A stretch of 64,000 bases of DNA from contig VKHL01000136.1 in NCBI GenBank assembly GCA_015146655.1, positions 1 through 64,000 of the forward strand, in the 5' to 3' direction. Position 1 is the first letter of the stretch. Each line of letters opens with the position of its first letter. This document shows, piece after piece, positions 31,846 to 43,203 of this stretch. The position numbers and the translations under genes are program-made. This DNA is from Ochromonas danica. Lineage: Eukaryota; Sar; Chrysophyceae; Chromulinales; Chromulinaceae. The notes beneath the pieces are model-generated. The model was not told where the DNA came from. It saw only the letters and a program-made list of their open reading frames with translations, and made no database searches.

Positions 31846-32488
31846 ATCCTGGTCAATGCTATCTCTTTAATTGGGCATGATGGTCAAGATGATTTTGATT
31901 GTGTGCCTTTGGTCTGTTCCATGATGTTGTAGGGAAACTCAACACTGCCCCAAACAACTTCAAAATTGTGACTTAAAACCCCAACTCCAGGAACTGGGTG
32001 CTGTTGATGGTTGATTGTTGATGGTTAATAAAATAAATAAAATTGAACAGAATAGTCTATTTCATCACCTAACTTATTGAATATCACACACCAACATCAC
32101 TTTACACCAAGTGGAACAAGAAATTGCAACATATTTTTAATGCACGAAATCAATTGTCGCTAGAGATACAAATACACACCATGACCTTTGTCTCACAGGA
32201 CTGTGTGAACAAAGTTCTCGGTAAAATACCAACATAGACAATCTTCTCGACACATAGATATTAAATAGAAACGTATCACTCACAAAACATGAACCTTCCA
32301 TTGTTTCAGTTGTCTCCAATATGACAGTAGGTACAATATTCAGAAAAAGAGTGAAAACAGAATAGGACGTCAAAAAGACTTAACACAACATTGAAATAGC
32401 TGTTGAAGAGCATTTACGTTGGAAATGCCTCAACTAAATATTCGACGGATAGCAAAAGTTGGATGTAACCGACAAAGAAAATAGAAGT
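31846..32488. other. Intergenic region
   Basis: Holds the promoter of the leader-bearing protein gene and the 3' flank of the histidine kinase. A short TGTTGATGGTTGATTG word repeats near 32001-32024. No gene seen. Confidence 0.55.
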
Positions 32489-35098
32489 TCAAAAGAGCAT
32501 AGCACCATCGACACCATGATCCACGCGGTGCAAGTTCTCTTTTGCCCTCTCGTAGGTATCATAGAATGTCTCAATAGTAAATGGCTTTCCCATAAATCCA
32601 TCGATTCCAGCATTCAACGCATCTTGCATTGTCTCATGATCTGAATTAGCTGATACACCAAGCACTATTTGATGTAAAGCTCCACGACAAGGTGAACTGC
32701 TTGAAGGACCACCTTCTTGATTGTTCTCTTGGCTTGATTTATTTTCCACGGATTCATAAAACCGCAACCGACGGGTAGCTTCCAACCCATCCATTACAGG
32801 CATTTGTAAATCCATCAACACCACATCAAAAGGAGTCTGACTGTTCTCCATCCTCTCAAAGATTTTCTTCAGTGCAACATCACCATTCTCAGCGATAGTT
32901 ATGCGATGCCCCAATCTCCTTAGCATCATCGATGTCATCTTCACAATGGCAGGAGAATCATCGACCACTAGGATATCCAACGACACATCGCACAGATTCT
33001 TCATGGAATCGCCTTTCTTAGATCTCTCGATGCACGATACATCTTCATCTAATACATCCTTAGTATACAAGCGAATTCCGCGCGAACCGGTCCCCCCAGC
33101 ATCACAACTAGAAGAAGCAAGGGCGGTAGCATCCCCGTCGATCGATCCGCTCGTTAATAAGTCTTGGCGGCGAAGGAGACTCTTACGAATTGAGCCCGAT
33201 GAAATGCAATCAGGACGATAAGGAATGGAAAACCAGAACAAGCATCCTTGTCCTCCATCTCTTCGATTACTCACACCATAGAAGCCATTCAACGCCTCCA
33301 CACGACGAGCCAAACTATACAGACCCAAGCCTGTACCACCTGCAAGACGCTGTGCCTGCTTAAAAGGACTGAATAAGTTGCTCATGGCGTCCTCAGATAA
33401 ACCAATACCATGATCTTCGACTTCAATGCAGAGATACGAAGAGCAATTACGATACTCTGACCATGTTCTGGGCCTGTTGAAAGTCGATGAAGAATCGTAG
33501 GAAGCATTTCTAAATCTGCTCAGAACTGAGAAGTCTGCCTCGCTGGATTGGGAACGTTCAATGCTCAAAGGAGCAACCTGTATGTCCGATTTACGACCTT
33601 TGATACGACCAACACCAAACATTGTACAGGCTTTCCCAAGCAACGTATCATCAGTCTGCTCATCAGTGAAGCGACTAGGCTCTTCGTCGATGATCTTCAA
33701 TTCCACCTTAACTTCACCACCGCTTGAATATTTAACTGCATTGCTCAACAAGCACAAAACGTTTTCTTGTAGCCATTGCTTGTCGGTGATCACATGAGAG
33801 CATATTTCCGGCGGGATGGGCTCCAGAACGATGGAAACTCGCTGTTGAATATCTTTCATACAGTTCAAAGGCAATAATAGGGTCTCAACCAAATCGATCG
33901 TTTCATGCTTTGGTATTAGCTTGAGACCTTTGGAAGCTTTGGTATAGTCAATGCAACGATTAATGGTCATCAGCATAAAGGAATTAGTATTGCGAATGTT
34001 TGTCACGCATTTGAGCACCGAGCTTATATTCTCATTGAGCTCATTGGCGTCAATACCATCCTCCTTGATCTTTCTTTGTGTTTCCAAACTGATGTCAGAT
34101 ATTATCTCGATACCGCTCAAGAAAGATGTTAAAGGCTGATGTATAAACACAAAGAAAGTCAGTAAAGGAAGAGAATGGAAACTGTGTACATCTGCAACAC
34201 AAAAACAAACTATGGCGTGAATACTTACCGTCTTCAAATCATGCGCAACATTGGCAATCATGTGGCGCATTTCTGTTGCATGGACTTGATCAGCATTTTC
34301 TTCTTTCTCTTTCAAGGTTTGACGCAACGCCATAGTGAACATGGTGATACTGCGATTGTAACGGTAAGTCTCAAATATAATGACAAGACTAGGGATAATA
34401 TACATCGCAAGAAACGAATAGTACACCTCCCTCTCGCCATAGTGAACTCCTACAAATAATGCTACAACCGAAGCTGCCCAAAGACACAAGAAGATGCGAA
34501 CATTCACCTCTCTAAAGATGCCACTGAAGACTACTGGGAAAAGCAACAAACCAGCAAAAGCTTCTGGAGCTTCAAAACGCGTACAGTTCCACTGTTTACT
34601 TGCAAACAAATTGTGAAGGTGCTTTCCAGATGTACATAGAACCAAAAAGCGAAAAATGAAAAAGGCTGTGGATCCAATAGCTGTGTAGATTCTCATCAAA
34701 GGCACTACCTGTCGCCCCACGTCATGCCAAGAAGTGGGAAGGTAGTGCCCAAAGCATTGATAGAAGAGGGAGATCCACATGGACAAACAAACAGTGAATA
34801 ATCCAATCGCAGGAAGGATAAACAAAACATTGTCACAATTATTGATAAAATCATAGTAAGCAGGGGCTTGTATAGTAGTAAAGCTAATGTAGGTAACAAA
34901 CAAGGCAAACAAGGATTCGTTATCGGCATTAAGAACCCAACAATCTGCATAGAATAAAGGGTCGAACTGTTTTTCGCGTAAAACCGAATAATTCTTCCCC
35001 CAAATAAACTCTTTGAATGTGAGAAACTGTCGACTTGATGGTAGATAGAAATCACCATTTGTGGATGACAGTTGATGCCTTAATTCCACTGTTGTCAT
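32489..35098 (-). CDS. Membrane hybrid histidine kinase with receiver domain
   Basis: Exons 34229-35098 and 32489-34135 encode about 838 residues. The N-terminal 250 residues have about six hydrophobic helices. The H-box NVAHDLKTPLTSFLSGIE holds the phospho-accepting His and is cut by the intron between Thr and Pro. The ATPase has the N-box NAVKYSSGGEV, G1 VEDHGIGLS, F-box FSPFKQAQ and G2 GGTGLGLYSLARR. A C-terminal receiver has DILVVDDSPAIVK, the phospho-accepting Asp in DVVLMDLQMPVMDG, and the Lys of FMGKPFT. It should pass phosphate from His to Asp within one protein, then to a phosphotransfer partner not seen in this window. The 93-base intron has no stop and is a multiple of three, so an unspliced message would still be open. 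Confidence 0.93.
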   Translation of the reverse strand: MTTVELRHQLSSTNGDFYLPSSRQFLTFKEFIWGKNYSVLREKQFDPLFYADCWVLNADNESLFALFVTYISFTTIQAPAYYDFINNCDNVLFILPAIGLFTVCLSMWISLFYQCFGHYLPTSWHDVGRQVVPLMRIYTAIGSTAFFIFRFLVLCTSGKHLHNLFASKQWNCTRFEAPEAFAGLLLFPVVFSGIFREVNVRIFLCLWAASVVALFVGVHYGEREVYYSFLAMYIIPSLVIIFETYRYNRSITMFTMALRQTLKEKEENADQVHATEMRHMIANVAHDLKTVSIHAIVCFCVADVHSFHSLPLLTFFVFIHQPLTSFLSGIEIISDISLETQRKIKEDGIDANELNENISSVLKCVTNIRNTNSFMLMTINRCIDYTKASKGLKLIPKHETIDLVETLLLPLNCMKDIQQRVSIVLEPIPPEICSHVITDKQWLQENVLCLLSNAVKYSSGGEVKVELKIIDEEPSRFTDEQTDDTLLGKACTMFGVGRIKGRKSDIQVAPLSIERSQSSEADFSVLSRFRNASYDSSSTFNRPRTWSEYRNCSSYLCIEVEDHGIGLSEDAMSNLFSPFKQAQRLAGGTGLGLYSLARRVEALNGFYGVSNRRDGGQGCLFWFSIPYRPDCISSGSIRKSLLRRQDLLTSGSIDGDATALASSSCDAGGTGSRGIRLYTKDVLDEDVSCIERSKKGDSMKNLCDVSLDILVVDDSPAIVKMTSMMLRRLGHRITIAENGDVALKKIFERMENSQTPFDVVLMDLQMPVMDGLEATRRLRFYESVENKSSQENNQEGGPSSSSPCRGALHQIVLGVSANSDHETMQDALNAGIDGFMGKPFTIETFYDTYERAKENLHRVDHGVDGAMLF

Positions 35099-35443
35099 GC
35101 TAATTTACTTGCAATAAATTGGTTGGGGATAAAAGAAATGGAAGAGGATTATTTTGAAACCTCTCTCTCTCTCTCTTCTTCCGTCTTCGCGCACATGTGT
35201 TGAGAGGAATCTCAACATGCAGCAGTGAACGAGGACGAGCACTGAGAGAAGCTCTCAGAGCAAGGAAGGATCTTCCCTCAGCGGAAGGGGAGCAGCGCGT
35301 TTCACCCCAATTATTATTGTTATACGTGGGATAACTTCGACGGTTACTCGCCACTCAACAACAAATCAGCTTTGGGGGGAAGCTATATTGACAGGATAAC
35401 AACAGTCTTTAGGTAGTTGAATGAAAAGCTTGAAAGGTCTAAC
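35099..35443. promoter_or_regulatory. Bidirectional promoter region (histidine kinase / unknown gene)
   Basis: 345 bases between divergent start codons. A CTCTCTCTCTCTCT run lies at 35161-35176. No known element recognised. Confidence 0.45.
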
Positions 35444-37492
35444 ATGAATGAAATTAATTTCAAATTGAAAGCTGGAAGGCTCACTATTTCCGATATTGAA
35501 GAGATCGACTTTGGCAAACCAAAACCAAAACCGAAACTTCGACCAATTTTTATGGATATTCACTTAGACTATCATGATCAACTCATCAATAAAGTCGGAA
35601 AAGCCTTATCAAAAACCAAGAAGCAACTTCATGACACAGAGTTAATCATTAATCTGGAACCAGCTCTCAATGATCCAGAGCATCCGAAATGGGTACAGGA
35701 AGTTGACAAGAAACTAACTGAGCATCTCAACCCTGATTTCCCAACGTTAAGTCAATTGCGTAAAGAATATGCCATGAAAAAGCTGGGTAAAGGTGACAGC
35801 AAGGCAAGAGATCAATCCATTTCTCGTGGGGAGTGGATGCGTCGAGCCAACAATATTTTGTCCAAACAGACTCTCAACTTACAGAAGAAGATTTTGAGTG
35901 GTAGAATGAAATTCGGCGGATCAGTGAAGGGAGAAGTATTGAAAGTTATTCCTAATTATGCGGGTGGGAATACAATTTTCCAAGAGTCGAGAACATTGAT
36001 ACGAAAAGATGGTCAAGCCTTGCCTGACCCCAGTGAGACTTCTCTACCGCCTTGGATTGGACCACAATATTATAGTCCAACTCCTTTGGATCATTCCAAA
36101 TCAGATACATTCTATAAGATGCCATTTCGGCAGCGCAAACATCATGGAACTCATGGGATAGAACAAACGAAGAAATGTCGAGAAGCGATACGAAGTCGAC
36201 AAAGGGAAGTCTTGCCTTCAGAGGAAAACATGGACGCTACGGCCACTAATAACATGCTGTCATCATCATCTAATGGACAAGTCTCTATCCATGACCTCCA
36301 TGATTTTTCAGGGGGAGATGAGGAAGGGGCAGAATTGAGCAGATGGCCTTCCCTACGCACATCGTTTAGCAGCACTATTTCAGGGAAATCACCGAGAACC
36401 GAAGCAACTGGACGTGAAGATCAAGGTGGTTTACAGTTTCTTCCACCTTCAAGAAAAGCCTCCACAATAACGCAATTGACTAAAAATACTGGCCAACTGT
36501 CCTCTTCAGATTTGAAGGATGCTTTTCAACGCAGCAGGCGAAAAGTGTCTGTCCTTTGCGATCCCATTAAAACTCACCATGCATACACTTTAAAGATATT
36601 AGAGGCTGAGGACAAGTTGTTCGAACAACGCAAAAGCAAAGATTATACGCTGAATGCACTCTCTTTTCAGCCTCCTTTACAGCTTCTAAGTTGTGATATC
36701 GAGCCTTTAAGTACTCCCAACACTGCCCCGGATGGAACTCCTAATACAGAAAGATCGGCGATTGGGGGTAATGTGGAGTCTATTCTTGCTATGCAACATC
36801 AGGCAATTCCAAAGCTGAAGTACAGCAGTGAAGTATTTCGCATAAAGAAAGTACCTTATCGATCTGCTGAATACTTGCTAAAAGAAAATAAATCCAGAAG
36901 AGCGTCAAAATCTCCCCTTAGACGAGGCTCAGTAAAACCTAGTGGCTCTCAGCCTGTTTCGCGAAGGCAATCCACGGTATCATTAGGTGGGTCTATTTCT
37001 ACTCTGTACTCTTCCCTTTCAGGCAGCCGTCCGACAAGTAGCCGACATGGAAGGCCTACTACTTCTGGGAGACCTGGATCGTCTCACAGTGAAAAATCGC
37101 CTCTTCAATCTGGACAAAGTACCCCTTCGGATGGTTCGGATGATGAGAATAACGACTTTCTGTATGGAATGGATATTCGTGAAGATCGTCTAGCAGTAGT
37201 CGAAGAAGATAGTCAAGGTGATAATACGACTTCAGTTGCCATGCCTTTCGAAGTGCCACCACCGACTGAAAGTGTGGACTCCGCTATTTCGGATTGGTGT
37301 AAGCAGCGAAATGTTGTTCGTGTTGGTCTCAGTAAAGCCAAGAGAAAAGATTCATTTCTCGAGCACCACCATGCTCTTCCATCGGTAGAATTTTCATTAG
37401 CTGGTCTTTTACTACAGGAGAATCCTTATACTGAGGAAGATGAACTTATTCGCATGAACATGGGAAGAGATGTAGATAGTATCAAAGTATAA
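35444..37492 (+). CDS. Unknown large basic, Ser-rich protein
   Basis: 682 residues, intronless, starting at the first in-frame ATG (MNEINFKLKAGRL). The N-terminal 250 residues look ordered: KPKPKPKLRPIFMDIHLDYH, PKWVQEVDKKLTEHLNPDFP, EWMRRANNILSKQTLNLQKK and a PPWIGPQYYSPTPLDHSKSD segment. From about residue 255 the chain is Ser/Arg-rich and probably disordered, with RRASKSPLRRGS- and SRHGRPTTSGRPGSS-like patches. I do not recognise the family. Similar layouts occur in microtubule-associated or flagellar proteins, but there is no motif to prove it. Confidence 0.65.
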   Translation: MNEINFKLKAGRLTISDIEEIDFGKPKPKPKLRPIFMDIHLDYHDQLINKVGKALSKTKKQLHDTELIINLEPALNDPEHPKWVQEVDKKLTEHLNPDFPTLSQLRKEYAMKKLGKGDSKARDQSISRGEWMRRANNILSKQTLNLQKKILSGRMKFGGSVKGEVLKVIPNYAGGNTIFQESRTLIRKDGQALPDPSETSLPPWIGPQYYSPTPLDHSKSDTFYKMPFRQRKHHGTHGIEQTKKCREAIRSRQREVLPSEENMDATATNNMLSSSSNGQVSIHDLHDFSGGDEEGAELSRWPSLRTSFSSTISGKSPRTEATGREDQGGLQFLPPSRKASTITQLTKNTGQLSSSDLKDAFQRSRRKVSVLCDPIKTHHAYTLKILEAEDKLFEQRKSKDYTLNALSFQPPLQLLSCDIEPLSTPNTAPDGTPNTERSAIGGNVESILAMQHQAIPKLKYSSEVFRIKKVPYRSAEYLLKENKSRRASKSPLRRGSVKPSGSQPVSRRQSTVSLGGSISTLYSSLSGSRPTSSRHGRPTTSGRPGSSHSEKSPLQSGQSTPSDGSDDENNDFLYGMDIREDRLAVVEEDSQGDNTTSVAMPFEVPPPTESVDSAISDWCKQRNVVRVGLSKAKRKDSFLEHHHALPSVEFSLAGLLLQENPYTEEDELIRMNMGRDVDSIKV

Positions 37493-37691
37493 TCTAGATA
37501 GTGTAGAATAAGTATTGTTTGTCTCTGTAGATACTTTAAGTGCGTGTAATTTGGTGTATTTTCTATCCGTATTTTCTATTCGTATTTTTTGTTTTGTAAT
37601 CGTGGTGTGGATTGTGGATTCCATGGAATTCCTTTGGTGTGGGGCGTGTTGCTGCTTTCACTTCATCGCGCAGCAGACTATAAACAAGAGG

Positions 37692-39272
37692 ATGCTGGCC
37701 AAGAGGATACAAACACTTGCCAGAGTGGCTTGGGCGACGCGTATTAGTCCTTCTACTTTTAGATCTTTCTCATCTCAATTTATTAATGAGGCGAACTTCA
37801 ATCCTGAAGAAATCATTGATGAATGTGGAAATATCCGAGCCTCCATTCAAACACTGAATGATGTGAGGAAATCTCTTGTTTGCCTTCTGATCTTCTCTTT
37901 CTCTCCGATTCTTACCATTCACCCGCATTTGAATGTTTAGAGATTTAAAGGTCCTTTGGAGAAGAGCTCTCAAAAGAACACCGTGCTACCTTTTGTCTTC
38001 TTGCTGGGCAATCATTCCTCCGGCAAATCCTCTTTCATCAACTATGTGCTCCAAAGAAAAGTTCAAACAGCTGGTGTGGCACCAACAGATGATACCTTCA
38101 CTGTGATTGTCCCAGGACCTTCAGATGTGGATCGTGATGGTCCATCCTTCATTGGTGATCCGGACATGGGCTTTGCAGGATTGCGTACATTTGGTCCTCA
38201 ATTAGTTCACCATACCCATCTTAAAGTGCGATGCAATATTGCAGCAAAGAACTTCATGATGATTGACACACCTGGTATGATTGATAGCCCCATGGTCAGA
38301 GATCGTTATGGTGCCACCAAGCATGCTGTGATGGATCGTGGTTATGATTTTGAAGGAGTTTGTAGATGGTTTTCGGAGAGAGCAGATGTCATTTTATTGT
38401 TCTTTGATCCTGATAAGCCTGGTACGACCGGTGAGACCTTGTCAATCTTGACCAACTCGTTGGTTGGGTTGGACCACAAACTTCATATTATCTTGAACAA
38501 GGCAGATCAGTTCAAGAAAATTCATGATTTTGCTCGTGCCTATGGCTCATTATGTTGGAATTTGTCAAAGGTTATTCAACGCAAGGATTTACCTCGCATC
38601 TATACCATGTGTTTGCCTAAGAGTTACCAAGTAACAGCCACTGAGAACGGTGAAGCAGCTTCAGCCTTGCCTCGAAGTCTCGCAGACCTTGAGGAAACTC
38701 GTGAAGAGGTCGTTGCTGCTGTTTTTAATGCACCCAAGAGGAGAGTTGACAACGAAATTACCCGCTTGACTGACTCGGTTGCTCTATTGCAAATGCATCT
38801 GAATGTGGTGGAAGATCTTTCTAAACAATACCGTGAATCGGCCTTCAAAGCGAAGCTCTCCCTTGCTGCATCCTTGTTGATCACCTCAGGTGCAACTGGT
38901 GGTGCCATCTATCTTCAGCTCCCTATTGAAGCTGCCGCTGGGATCGGCTCTGTGGGCAGCGCTGCCACCATCGGATGGTACCTATGGCAGCAGAAGAAAC
39001 TGGCCGAACAAGCAAAGGATCTAATCAAGGAAGATGCTTTGATTTCATCTTACAAGCGTCTCTATGCCAAGAAAGAGGGTGATAAGGACGAGTTTCTCTC
39101 TTCTCTCTGGTCTCGCGTCTACGACCACATCTTTCATGGACTGTCTTCCCCAGAGCTCAAGGCATTAGGATCTGTCAGCAACTCGGATTTGAATGATCTT
39201 GAACACATTCTTGATGTAGACATCCCCAAATTACGCAGAAGAGCCGCGCCAACAATTCATAGAAAGCTATAA
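37692..39272 (+). CDS. EHD/dynamin-like GTPase with mitochondrial presequence
   Basis: Exons 37692-37862 and 37941-39272 join in phase 0 to 500 residues. The N terminus MLAKRIQTLARVAWATRIS is Arg-rich, amphipathic and free of acidic residues, as in mitochondrial presequences. The GTPase has G1 LGNHSSGKSSFIN, the switch region PTDDTFTV, G3 MIDTPGMID and G4 LNKADQFKK, in the pattern of EHD and sarcalumenin proteins of the dynamin superfamily. A coiled stretch follows, then two hydrophobic helices (about residues 355-400, SLAASLLITSGATGGAIYL and a Gly/Ala-rich one). It lacks an EH domain. Such a protein could remodel mitochondrial membranes; that role is inference. Confidence 0.85.
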
Positions 39273-39421
39273 GTCTCTGTTATTTTTGATGATAATCAAT
39301 AGAAATAACGCAACAGCCGCAGCATGATGCGACCACTGTTTTAATCAACTACATAATTTACAATGTCTTATAGAAAAGACGGTCTTTTCAAACGAGGATG
39401 AAGCTCAATATATTGGAAAGA

Positions 39422-40162
39422 TTAGAAGAAGACACGTGCAGCAAGCAAGATAGCGAAGAGAATGATTGTGAAAGGCAGATAGGTCTTGATCACTCCATTA
39501 AAGTCTACGAATGAAGAGGAGAAGAACATCCACACGCCAATACGTACCATTTCAAAGTTTGTGCGCTTATCTACAAAAACATTAAATTATCGAAAGTTCT
39601 CATGGGAGGGCAGGAAAGTATGCAATCTTACCATAGCCCATGATGTTAAGACATTTCGCAACATGTGAGTGGCAATTGTCACAGAAAATGTTGTGCATTC
39701 GTCCACGATACATGTCACATCCTCCTTGGACCCCAGTATTCCAATCTTTCAATGTGCATTTAGCAGGATCAAGTTGAAGGTATTTTGCAGGTGAAGAGAA
39801 GGTCAGTTTGCCCACACCGATGGTGTACGGCCCCGCGAAGTCATAGATACAGCCTTCACTATCTGCAATTCCAGTATGGCCTAATGAAGCACAAGACAAA
39901 GAAGAATTTCGGATGAGCCACAACACATGCACTGACGAGTCACACAAAGAGATGCGTATCAATAGATAGGTAGAGCACGAACTGCTGCCTCACCGATGAA
40001 GGGAAGAAACCAGGAAATAACTGGCAACGGTGTCCAAACTATACAGTATGGATATTTTTGGATTGATGGATCAATAGGATATCGTACTCCGCTTGAGACT
40101 TGCATGGGCGAGTAACGATGATTGCTCATGATGACACAAGAGATCTCCCAATCAATTGTCAT
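39422..40162 (-). CDS. TMEM222: TMEM222 / RTE1-family membrane protein
   Basis: Exons 39994-40162, 39632-39880 and 39422-39570 join in frame to 188 residues, normal for the family. Signature stretches are YPYCIVWTPLPVISWFLPFI, GIADSEGCIYDFAGPYTIG and RMHNIFCDNCHSHVAKCLN, all strongly conserved in TMEM222 (animals) and RTE1 (plants). The last exon gives the C-terminal helix after KRTNFEMVRIGVWMFF. In plants RTE1 acts on an ethylene receptor; the general function of the family is unknown. I chose ATG 40162 (MTIDWEISC); a second in-frame ATG lies 36 bases downstream (MSNHRYSP). The first two introns are 113 and 61 bases. Confidence 0.92.
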
Positions 40163-41113
40163 GCCTCCATTATTATTGCGAGGGGACAATGTGCTGCATG
40201 TTGATTGTTATAGGTTACGAGTAAAATTAGATGTGTACATTCAAAAACTTATGCCGTATCATGATCTACCGCTAGCTTTCATTCATTATAATTTGTCATC
40301 AAGTGTGGTACATAAACAATATTCATCACAGACTCATAGATTACACACACATCCATCACAAAAACAAAATCCCATCGCTTTTCGAAAGTCGACCACGCAG
40401 GCAGAACGGCAAAGAGAAGGGGGCCGAGCTGTGCTGTGTGTGTGCTTGTGCTCCGGTGCTGTTGTGTGTGCTGTGTGTGCTCTCTGCTGTGGGCAACACG
40501 AACACGAACAACAGAGAGGAGACTGACTGCTCAAGACTTGTTGGGATCTTTGAAGCAATTACCAGAAGCAAGATCCCCCCTGACCTCTCCCTTTCCTTTC
40601 CTTGTCATCTCAAGTAAAAACAAGATTATTCTCATTCCTTTCTTTTAAGAATTATTCTCAATTAACCTATTTCTTCTAGTTCCTTAATTATTTTCTGGTT
40701 TTTGTCTTCCCCCTACATTGGGTTTGTGTAGATACTTTGCCTTCTCCTAGTGTACCCACTTTTCCCCTTTCTCTATCATCTCTTGAACGACTCTCTACTC
40801 AATTCATTTTCAGTAGAATCTTTCGAAAGATTATTTTTCTAAGTGATCTTGCTCTCTCTGGATGCTATTTGCTCTCTCGTCTCTAGTACCAGCAGCTAAT
40901 CCCATCCCCTAACTACAAGCAGTCGTCTCTCTCGTTAATAACCTTCTCACCGCTGCAATAACAACAACTACCACTACAGTCATCATTTTTATAAAACTAA
41001 AAAGCCCTCCAATCTTTATCAAATCTCTGATCAGGTAAGACTGTTTGTTGTTATTGAGGGTGGCTTGTTTTCTAACAATTGGCCTTCGCTGTTGCTACCA
41101 TCTCTCCTAGACA
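40163..41113. other. Divergent intergenic region with 5' leader intron
   Basis: Promoters of TMEM222 (minus) and the LARP-like gene (plus). A GTGTGTGTGCTTGTGCTCC tract lies near 40435-40453. From about 40610 the plus strand is very pyrimidine-rich. A likely 5' untranslated intron runs from GTAAGACTG at about 41035 to CTCCTAG at 41110, just three bases before the LARP-like ATG. Confidence 0.55.
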
Positions 41114-43055
41114 ATGACTTCCACAGCCCCAGATGCTACTGTGCAGGCGTTGTTAGCGCTCTTTACAAATATCTTCCCATCTCATGATCCAAGTTCTTGT
41201 ACTGATTCTCATCTCAAAGAACTCTTAATCGCAACAGGATCCGCGGCGTTGAGTGATTTCCTGCATGCTCCAGTCTTATCGACTATCACTTCCGACGTAG
41301 ATCTTGTTAAGCAAGCAATAGAAAAGTTTGATAGATTAGCTCTTTACAATGACAGCGTTAGTCTGGTGTCTCCATATCAGCTCATTTTACAAGGTCTACC
41401 TGAGGCAGCATCTGAGGAGAGTATTTTGAATATGTTCAGAGGGTTAACGCTTCATAGTGGCAATCCTTGTCCACTACCAGCCACCATTCGTTTTGATAGT
41501 GCCAATAGAGTTTGGTATCTGACTTATAATACTCCTGACGAGTTGCGCCAAGCGAACGGTGTAGGAAAGCGGCAAGAGTTACATGGCGTTGACCTGAAGA
41601 GGCATATGCGCATGGAAGGTGTAAATGGAAGTTCCCGGTTTCATAATGGGCGTGTTGGGGGTGATGGATACGGGGGCTTCTACCAACAGGGCGGCTATTA
41701 TTATCCTCCTTATGCTGGCAACTTTCCTGGTCAGCAGATGTATTTTGGCTATTATCCCCAAACTACGAATATGCGACCCCTTTATCCTGTGGAAATGCCT
41801 CAGGCTGCTCCTGTTCCCTTCGTTGCTACGATCCCTCCTGTCGCTATGCCCGCTCCTTACTACCCGTATGGTATGGATTTCGTCTCGCAGGGAGCGTTCA
41901 ACTATGTCTATCCAGGTGTTCCTTACAATAACAACAATAATGCTAGAACTGGTGGCAGGTTTAACCGTGGGTCACCAACTTATGGTGGCTCGGGGCGTGG
42001 TGGCTATTATGGAAATGGTCAACAACGCAGATATCCACGTAATGGTGGTAATGCTGCTTCTATGTCTTCTCGATCAGGGGAGTATGGTAGTCAAGAAGAA
42101 GGAGTGCCAACTATTGCACAAGAAGATGTTGCCGTTGAACATGATGTATTGCCCGAAGATGCTCATACAACTCCCCAACCTGAGACACACATTGAAGCAG
42201 TGGTTGAAACTGAGTTTGTTGCGGCTTCCACTGTCCAAAAAGGCGGAGAAGATTCTGCAGTTATTGTAGAGGCTACTCTCTCGGAGAGCCTATTGCCTAG
42301 CCCCGAAAATGATAATTCGGCTGAGACGAAAGGCGAGAGACGAGGTGTCCCCCGCCAATCCAATGTATATGGACGTGGTGAAGGGGAAGATAAGAAGCGC
42401 AGACCTCGCTCTTCTCAAACAGGACCTGGAGGTCAAACCGCTGGAGGTCGTGGAATCCAGCAGCGTCGCGAACGCGGCGAAGGTAGAGAGGGACGCGGAA
42501 GGCCTCGTCACAACGAAACTGGTGAAAAGAGAGAGAAAGAACGTGTCCCTCGTGTTCCTGCTGTGAAACTGGATTTGGAGACTGATTTTCCTGTTCTCGG
42601 AGAAACCAATAAGCCATCTTCACCTGGTGCTCGTCCGGTGCCAAGTACGTCACTCTGCTAACTTTCTTGTTTTGAATTGTTTTTGACATTTCTTTGCATC
42701 AGATTATGCTTATGCATTGAAAGCTGCTCCTTCAGAAGTGCGACCGGCTCCTGTTACTAGCACAGTTTCTTCACCACCACCTCAGGAAGTCGTCTCATCC
42801 GCTCCGCCTGTTGTGGCCCCTACTGCCGTGCCTGAGGAAGTCCCTTCGTACACTGTTCAAGAAACTCGTGTTCCTTTAGTAGCTGCTACTACCACGTTGG
42901 AAGAAAGCTTTCAAAACATCACCTTGGATTCGAGCAGCAGCAAGAAGTCCTTTATCGATGTAAGATCACTCTTGTCCTTTGCATGGATAACTCACATTTC
43001 TAGATATCTTAATGGCGGATTTTGTTGATTGCAGGTGCTGAAAGCTAAGAAGTAG
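41114..43055 (+). CDS. La-related protein, LARP4-like
   Basis: Exons 41114-42644, 42703-42959 and 43035-43055 give 602 residues. The N-terminal domain fits a La motif (LKELLIATGSAALSDFLHAP to AIEKFDRLALYNDSVSLV), followed at about residue 95 by an RRM-like fold (YQLILQGLPEAASEESIL, ANRVWYLTYNTPDELRQA, ELHGVDLKRHM). This is the arrangement of LARP4/5, which bind poly(A) and poly(A)-binding protein and stabilise mRNA. The rest is low-complexity: a Tyr/Pro/Gly-rich stretch (YYYPPYAGN), RGG-like GGRFNRGS, acidic and Arg-rich segments. Near the end LDLETDFPVLG is like the short motif found in LARP tails. Exon 3 is only 21 bases. Confidence 0.75.
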
Positions 43056-43148
43056 TTACAGAAAGAGATCTGGGATAGTTTAAGTCTCTGCTTCACACGA
43101 TGGCGGTCGTGTGAAGATAGGAGGCTCAGTGAGGTGCAAGATCTCTTC

Positions 43149-43203
43149 CTCACTGCAAACATTGACCTTTCGCTTCGTGTAAAATTTCAATGTTTGCTGT
43201 GAG
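43149..43203. other. Hairpin between convergent gene ends
   Basis: Arms 43149-43165 (CTCACTGCAAACATTGA) and 43187-43203 pair at 16 of 17 positions around a 21-base loop, 94 bases after the LARP-like stop codon. It could shape the 3' end of the transcript; no family recognised. Confidence 0.6.

Noticed and set aside
35100-35354. Minus-strand frame just upstream of the histidine kinase
   Set aside because: No ATG start (GTG), no domain, and it lies in the shared promoter/leader region.
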